DNA from: Deltaproteobacteria bacterium
GTDB lineage: Bacteria; UBA10199; DSSB01
Reading direction: 5' to 3'
DNA: 9,188 bases
NCBI GenBank assembly: GCA_020440745.1
Contig: JAGRNM010000039.1
Span: forward strand, 1-9,188
Positions within the stretch are counted from its first letter, which is position 1, and each line of letters begins with the position of its first letter. The notes beneath the pieces were generated by a model, which saw nothing but the letters and a program-made list of their open reading frames with translations, was not told the origin of the DNA and did not search any database. Shown one piece after another: positions 5,314-9,188 of the stretch. The translations under genes and the position numbers were made by a program.

Positions 5314-6285
5314 ATGTCCAAAACTAAAGCCCCAAAAAAAGCCACCAGCACCAAAAGTCGTAAGCATCCTGGTACCTTAGCTAAAAAGCTCTATCTAAAA
5401 GAAGGCTATGCTAAAAGCTCTGATGGCACCAAAATCTACTACCAATCCATAGGCCAGGGTAGTCCCATTGTCTTATGCAATGGCATGGGAGTAGGGACCT
5501 TTTTTTGGAAGTATTTTCAGGAGGATTTTAAAGACCGCTATCAAGTAGTGACCTGGGACTACCGAGGACATGGAGCTAGCGAAGTTCCCAAAAATCCCGA
5601 TCATTCCCGAGTCGAGGACTTGGTAGACGACTGCTTAGCCGTAACCAAGGCTCTAGGTCTACAAAAGCCCATTTTTATTGGTCATAGCCTAGGCAGTTTA
5701 GTAATTTTTGAGTTTTACCGTCGCTATCCCACCAAGGTTAGAGGCTTAGTCAGTTGCTTTGGCACCTTTGGAAGACCAATGGATTTTTTCTATAATTCTC
5801 CGCTCAGCCGCCATATTTTTGAAATACTCACTACCTTTGGCTTGTATTTCCCTGGACCTAGCAACTGGATCAGTCGGCTTTTAGTCAAAAATCCCTTTTC
5901 TTTTCAGATGGGTGGTATTTTAAAGCTGGTCAATACGGGGCTAGCTAACAAAGAGGATATGGATCAATATATCAATCATATCGTAGACCGAGATCCTTTG
6001 TTTTTTACTAAGCTAAGCCGCAATGTCCAAAATCACTCTAGCGAAGACCTTTTAGATAAAATTAAAGTCCCTACCCTCATCATTGCTGGTGAAGAGGATA
6101 TCTTTACCCCCGCTTGGATCGGTAAAAAAATGCATCGGATTATCCCGGATAGTGAACTCTTTGTCATCCGCAAAGGCTCCCATGCCGCCCTCATTGAACA
6201 ACCGGATCTTATTAATCTCAGGATAGAAAAATTTTTAAAAGAACGGGTGGAAAAAAATAAAGCTAAAAGATCAAAAACCCATTAA
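5314..6285 (+). CDS. Alpha/beta hydrolase with basic tails
   Basis: Predicted serine hydrolase (esterase, lipase or related) of the alpha/beta fold, 323 residues from the chosen ATG. The oxyanion-side segment IVLCNGMG is at 52-59. The nucleophile elbow GHSLGS is 123-128 with Ser125. The acid is Asp262 in AGEEDIFTP and the base is His290 in GSHAALIEQP, so the triad is complete. WDYRGHGAS (81-89) is the usual strand-4 motif. A cap-like insert of about 100 residues (155-250) is rich in aromatics. Residues 1-30 and 310-323 are Lys-rich, and no signal peptide is seen, so it is probably cytoplasmic. A TTG at 5278 could add 12 residues, but neither start has a strong ribosome site; ATG was chosen on codon type. 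Substrate cannot be told. It stands alone, divergent from rpmE and convergent with clpB. Confidence 0.88.
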   Translation: MSKTKAPKKATSTKSRKHPGTLAKKLYLKEGYAKSSDGTKIYYQSIGQGSPIVLCNGMGVGTFFWKYFQEDFKDRYQVVTWDYRGHGASEVPKNPDHSRVEDLVDDCLAVTKALGLQKPIFIGHSLGSLVIFEFYRRYPTKVRGLVSCFGTFGRPMDFFYNSPLSRHIFEILTTFGLYFPGPSNWISRLLVKNPFSFQMGGILKLVNTGLANKEDMDQYINHIVDRDPLFFTKLSRNVQNHSSEDLLDKIKVPTLIIAGEEDIFTPAWIGKKMHRIIPDSELFVIRKGSHAALIEQPDLINLRIEKFLKERVEKNKAKRSKTH

Positions 6286-6298
6286 AATTTTTTCCACC
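6246..6298. repeat. 11-bp inverted repeat across the hydrolase 3' end
   Basis: GGTGGAAAAAA (6246-6256) is the exact reverse complement of TTTTTTCCACC (6288-6298). The 31-base loop contains the hydrolase stop codon (6283-6285). In RNA from either strand it would fold, with five G-C-containing positions at the base and A-U pairs above. It may stabilise the 3' end of the hydrolase mRNA or help stop readthrough from clpB. It lacks the T tract position expected of an intrinsic terminator. Confidence 0.4.
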
Positions 6299-6334
6299 AC
6301 ATGGCAATGAGACATACCAAAAATTAAAGTCAAC

Positions 6335-6374
6335 AAAGGCGTGCTTAGTTTCCAAAGCTTTTTTGCATGCCTTT
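6335..6374. repeat. 10-bp imperfect hairpin in convergent gap
   Basis: AAAGGCGTGC (6335-6344) pairs with GCATGCCTTT (6365-6374), with one G-U on the + strand RNA (an A-C mismatch on the - strand RNA), around a 20-base loop. No U run follows on the + strand; on the - strand U-rich sequence follows only after several bases. It may contribute to ending clpB or hydrolase transcripts, but it is not a textbook terminator. Confidence 0.4.
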
Positions 6375-6381
6375 AAAATCC

Positions 6382-6415
6382 TCATAGAGCCCAGACTTAC
6401 GCTCATGATTTTTTT
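6382..6415 (+). terminator. Rho-independent terminator of the hydrolase gene
   Basis: TCAT, a bulged A and GAGC (6382-6390) pair with GCTCATGA (6401-6408) around a 10-base loop, and seven Ts follow at once (6409-6415). This is an 8-bp stem with a U tract, in the right direction and about 100 bases after the hydrolase stop. It ends 4 bases before the clpB stop codon, so it insulates clpB from antisense transcription. Confidence 0.62.
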
Positions 6416-6419
6416 AAAC

Positions 6420-8999
6420 TTAAGCCTTTTTAAAAACCAAGGCTTCTTTTTCCACATCCACTTTAATTAAGTCTCCTTCTTTAAACTTGCCTTCCAAAAG
6501 CAAAGTCGCCAAAGGATCCTGCACATAGCGTTGAATTGCGCGCTTCAGTGGACGGGCACCATAGACGGGATCATACCCTTGATCGGCTAAAAACTTTTTA
6601 GCCCCATCACTTAATGAAATCTTTAATTGTTTTGCTGCCAAAAGTTTTTCTAAATACTTTAATTGAATATCCACAATGGAAGCAATCTGCTCTTTACCCA
6701 AAGAGTGATAGATCACCACTTCATCAATACGATTTAAAAACTCCGGTCTAAAGTGAGCTCTTAAGGCTTCTTCCACAGCTTCTTCTTGCTTCTCTGGATG
6801 ATGGGCGTATTCTGCAATGGCCTGAGAACCAATGTTACTAGTCATAATCAGTACCGTGTTTTTAAAATCCACTACCCGGCCCTGTCCATCGGTGGCTCGA
6901 CCATCGTCTAGGATTTGTAGAAAAACATTAAAGACCTCAGGATGGGCTTTTTCAATCTCATCAAATAAAATGACGCTATAAGGACGGCGACGTACGGCTT
7001 CTGTTAACTGACCACCTTCTTCATAACCCACATATCCCGGAGGAGCCCCCAAAAGCCTACTGACTGAGTGTTTTTCCATATACTCACTCATGTCGATCCT
7101 GACCATGGCTTGATCGTCATCAAAGAGAAACTCCGCCAAAGCTCGAGCTGTCTCAGTCTTACCGACGCCTGTAGGACCAAGAAAGAGAAAGCTGCCAATA
7201 GGACGATTGGGATCTTGTAAGCCCGAACGAGCTCGCCTCACCGCTGCGGCAACTTTTTCTAGGGCCTCATCCTGACCTACAACGCGCGCTCTTAGACGCT
7301 CTTCCATATGGAGGAGCTTGTCTACTTCTCCTTCCAACATTTTTTGCACGGGCACACCGGTCCACTTGCTAACTATTGCTGCAATGTCTTGGTCTGAGAC
7401 CTCCTCTTTAAGCATAGGTTTGTCCTGGTGAAGTTTATTTAAGTTTTCCTGTAGGACACTTAGTTCTTTTTCCAAGCTAGGGAGTTGGCCATATTTTAAT
7501 TCGGCCGCTTGATTAAGATCCCCTTTTCTTTCTGATAGCTCGATTTGTGTCTTCGTGGATTCGATCTTTTCTTTGACTTCACGGATTTTAATAATAGCGT
7601 CTTTTTCGTTTTGCCAACGGACCTTTAGCTCATCAACTTTTTCATTTAATTCGGCTAACTCCTGCTGCAAATTTTTTAAACGATCCTGACTAGCAGGGTC
7701 TTTTTCTTTTTTTAAAGCCTGTTCTTCGATCTTTAATTGAATTGCTTTACGATCTAGTTCGTCAATCTCTGTAGGGAGACTATCGATCTCCATACGTAAG
7801 CGGCTGGCAGCCTCATCCACCAAGTCAATGGCCTTATCAGGCAAAAAACGATCCGTGATATAACGATGACTAAGTGTAGCCGCCGCTACCAAAGCATTAT
7901 CTTGAATACGTACGCCGTGATGGACTTCATAGCGCTCTTTAAGTCCACGGAGAATAGAAATCGTATCTTCCACGGTAGGCTCGCCAGCATAGACAGTTTG
8001 AAAACGTCTCTCTAGCGCTTTGTCTTTTTCAATATGTTTACGATATTCATCTAAAGTAGTGGCCCCCACACATCTAAGTTCTCCCCGGGCAAGAGCTGGC
8101 TTGAGCATATTGGAAGCGTCCATGGCCCCTTCGGCAGAACCCGCACCGACTAGGGTATGGAGTTCGTCAATAAATAAAATAATCTCACCCTGGCTGTCGG
8201 TAATTTCTTTAAGCAAGGCCTTAAGACGATCCTCAAACTCACCACGATACTTGGTACCAGCCAAAAGTCCTCCCAAGTCCAAAGCCAAAAGTCGCTTATT
8301 TTTAAGGGACTCGGGCACATCGCCATTGACAATTCTTTGTGCCAAACCTTCTACCACTGCTGTTTTACCTACGCCGGGCTCACCAATGAGTACGGGATTA
8401 TTTTTGGTACGGCGGCTCAAAACCTGCATGACCCGACGAATTTCTTCATCTCGGCCAATCACAGGATCAAGTTTTCCTTGGCTAGCTAGTTTAGTTAGAT
8501 CACGGGTATATTTTTCTAAGGCCTGAAACTTGGCCTCGGGATTTTGATCGGTCACTCTTTGAGATCCCCTTACTTCTTGGAGAGCCTTTAAAAGGCTATC
8601 TCGATTAATACCATGACTCTTTAGCAAATCACTGGCGCTATTCCCTTTAAGTTCCACAAGAGACAAAAGGAGATGCTCCGTGCTGACATAATCGTCCTTA
8701 AGCTTACGAGCTTCTTCATGGGAACGATCTAAAAGCTGTTTTAAGTCATTAGAAATATACTGACCACCTCCTCCGCTTACTTGAGGAAGTTTCTGCAGGC
8801 TATTTTTTAAGTCTCCTTCCAAGGCTCTGTCATCAACACCCAGTTTTTGCAAAAGAGGCCTCGTGAGACCCTCGCTTTGCTCTAAGAGGCTTTTTAATAA
8901 ATGCAATGGCTCTACCTGTTGATGCCCTAAGGTACTTGCCTGATGTTGAGCGTCTAAAACCGCTTCTTGAGCTTTGACGGTAAATTGGTCGAGTCTCAT
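6420..8999 (-). CDS. clpB: ATP-dependent protein disaggregase ClpB
   Basis: Hexameric AAA+ chaperone that, with DnaK, pulls polypeptides out of heat-induced aggregates. It has 859 residues, against 857 in Escherichia coli. The N domain is about 1-145. The first ATPase has Walker A GEPGVGKT (206-213), pore loop KYRG (Tyr251), Walker B ILFIDE (274-279) and Arg fingers R331/R332. The coiled-coil M domain that marks ClpB, needed for DnaK contact, is about 405-530. The second ATPase has GPTGVGKT (608-615), pore loop GYVG (Tyr656), VILFDE (676-681), NRID Arg757 and sensor-2 GAR (814-816). No ClpP-docking IGF/L loop was noticed, consistent with disaggregation rather than degradation. ATG at 8999 has AAGGAG 5 bases upstream; a TTG 30 bases earlier is less likely because the family begins MRxxxFT. 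Nothing looks broken. It is monocistronic as far as seen. Confidence 0.98.
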   Translation of the reverse strand: MRLDQFTVKAQEAVLDAQHQASTLGHQQVEPLHLLKSLLEQSEGLTRPLLQKLGVDDRALEGDLKNSLQKLPQVSGGGGQYISNDLKQLLDRSHEEARKLKDDYVSTEHLLLSLVELKGNSASDLLKSHGINRDSLLKALQEVRGSQRVTDQNPEAKFQALEKYTRDLTKLASQGKLDPVIGRDEEIRRVMQVLSRRTKNNPVLIGEPGVGKTAVVEGLAQRIVNGDVPESLKNKRLLALDLGGLLAGTKYRGEFEDRLKALLKEITDSQGEIILFIDELHTLVGAGSAEGAMDASNMLKPALARGELRCVGATTLDEYRKHIEKDKALERRFQTVYAGEPTVEDTISILRGLKERYEVHHGVRIQDNALVAAATLSHRYITDRFLPDKAIDLVDEAASRLRMEIDSLPTEIDELDRKAIQLKIEEQALKKEKDPASQDRLKNLQQELAELNEKVDELKVRWQNEKDAIIKIREVKEKIESTKTQIELSERKGDLNQAAELKYGQLPSLEKELSVLQENLNKLHQDKPMLKEEVSDQDIAAIVSKWTGVPVQKMLEGEVDKLLHMEERLRARVVGQDEALEKVAAAVRRARSGLQDPNRPIGSFLFLGPTGVGKTETARALAEFLFDDDQAMVRIDMSEYMEKHSVSRLLGAPPGYVGYEEGGQLTEAVRRRPYSVILFDEIEKAHPEVFNVFLQILDDGRATDGQGRVVDFKNTVLIMTSNIGSQAIAEYAHHPEKQEEAVEEALRAHFRPEFLNRIDEVVIYHSLGKEQIASIVDIQLKYLEKLLAAKQLKISLSDGAKKFLADQGYDPVYGARPLKRAIQRYVQDPLATLLLEGKFKEGDLIKVDVEKEALVFKKA
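8553..8571 (-). promoter_or_regulatory. Internal GTG start and RBS in clpB (short ClpB form)
   Basis: Codon 149 of clpB is GTG (8553-8555). AAGGGGA (8565-8571) lies 9 bases upstream. In Escherichia coli a second ClpB isoform without the N domain starts at GTG codon 149. Here both the codon number and a purine-rich site agree, so a second product of 711 residues is plausible. Part of the purine run encodes Arg-Gly and may be coincidental. Confidence 0.5.
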
Positions 9000-9153
9000 G
9001 TTTTCTCCTTTTTGGGATAGATAAGACAAAATTAATAAAGGTCAATGGAAGAAAAAAAATAGAAAAAATTCCACAACTTATGTACACTTTGTCCGAAAAT
9101 TAGAAAAAACTCGATATAAAAATGGGTAGTTAATTGAATGATAAGAATTATTT
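9000..9153 (-). promoter_or_regulatory. clpB upstream region with heat-shock-promoter-like element
   Basis: AAGGAG (9005-9010) is the clpB ribosome site. Further up on the - strand CTTATC (9140-9145), 13 bases, then CCCATTTTT (from 9118-9126) resembles the sigma-32 layout CTTGAA-N13-15-CCCATnT. The -10 is good and the -35 only half matches. A start there would give a leader of roughly 110 bases. Between lies a pyrimidine-rich tract (about 9046-9070 on the - strand). TTGACC at 9040-9045 resembles a sigma-70 -35, but the -10 would sit too close to the ribosome site. No CIRCE-type repeat is seen. Confidence 0.3.
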
Positions 9154-9186
9154 GGAGTTTTTGAGGGAAAACCCAAACTCCCTCAA
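9154..9186. repeat. Two mutually exclusive hairpins at the window edge
   Basis: GGAGTTT (9154-9160) can pair with AAACTCC (9175-9181), with inner GGG/CCC. Alternatively TTGAGGGA (9161-9168) can pair with TCCCTCAA (9179-9186) around a 10-base loop. The two stems share 9179-9181, so they cannot form together. It may be a terminator of the next gene to the right, or a switch in the clpB leader; the sequence ends 2 bases later. Confidence 0.4.
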
Positions 9187-9188
9187 TA

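Noticed and set aside
8020..8526. 168-codon open frame on the + strand inside clpB
   Set aside because: It is antisense to the conserved first ATPase region of clpB, has low-complexity Ser/Arg-rich content and no ribosome site; open frames opposite strongly conserved genes are common.
9000..9029. TTG start adding 10 residues to ClpB
   Set aside because: The family starts at MRxxxFT and AAGGAG lies 5 bases before that ATG.
9017..9045. Sigma-70 promoter TTGACC with a TATCTA-like -10 for clpB
   Set aside because: The -10 matches at only three positions, and the transcript would begin at or inside the ribosome site.

Overview
The window is AT-rich, densely packed bacterial chromosome with no tRNA, rRNA, insertion sequence, phage or CRISPR signature. 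Two predicted exported proteins (one possible lipoprotein), a YadH-type ABC-2 permease, zinc-type ribosomal protein L31, an RF1/PrmC pair and a full-length ClpB fit a Gram-negative bacterium. The L31-RF1-PrmC order and low GC resemble deltaproteobacteria or Bdellovibrionota, but this placement is an inference from memory of gene order and cannot be proved from the window.

Region 1 (1-2960, + strand) is the accessory part. It holds an M23/LytM-type peptidase with no signal peptide. A 4-base ATGA overlap joins it to a small exported protein with a lipoprotein-like N terminus. After an 80-base gap comes a paralogue with an ordinary signal peptide. A YadH/NodJ-like ABC-2 permease follows 3 bases later. 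The paralogues share a Pro-rich linker, two cysteines and an EF-hand-like DFNGDxLKD loop. The four genes look like one transcription unit. A peptidoglycan hydrolase with two exported partners, possibly effector plus duplicated immunity or substrate modulators, is the best candidate here for an undescribed system. That role is a hypothesis.

Region 2 (2949-5183, - strand) is housekeeping translation: rpmE, prfA and prmC, transcribed right to left. prmC overlaps the permease tail to tail by 12 bases. prfA ends in UAG, the RF1-specific stop codon, and prmC starts 2 bases later with its Shine-Dalgarno inside the last prfA codons. The 103-base rpmE-prfA gap holds a possible 10-codon leader ORF, nested hairpins and repeated CAACTAAC units.

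Region 3 (5184-6419) is a divergent intergenic region, an alpha/beta hydrolase with basic tails at both ends on the + strand, and a convergent intergenic region with three inverted repeats, one a convincing intrinsic terminator. Region 4 (6420-9188, - strand) is clpB, including a conserved-looking internal GTG start for an N-domain-less form, and a 189-base upstream region with a weak heat-shock-promoter-like element and a pair of mutually exclusive hairpins at the window edge.
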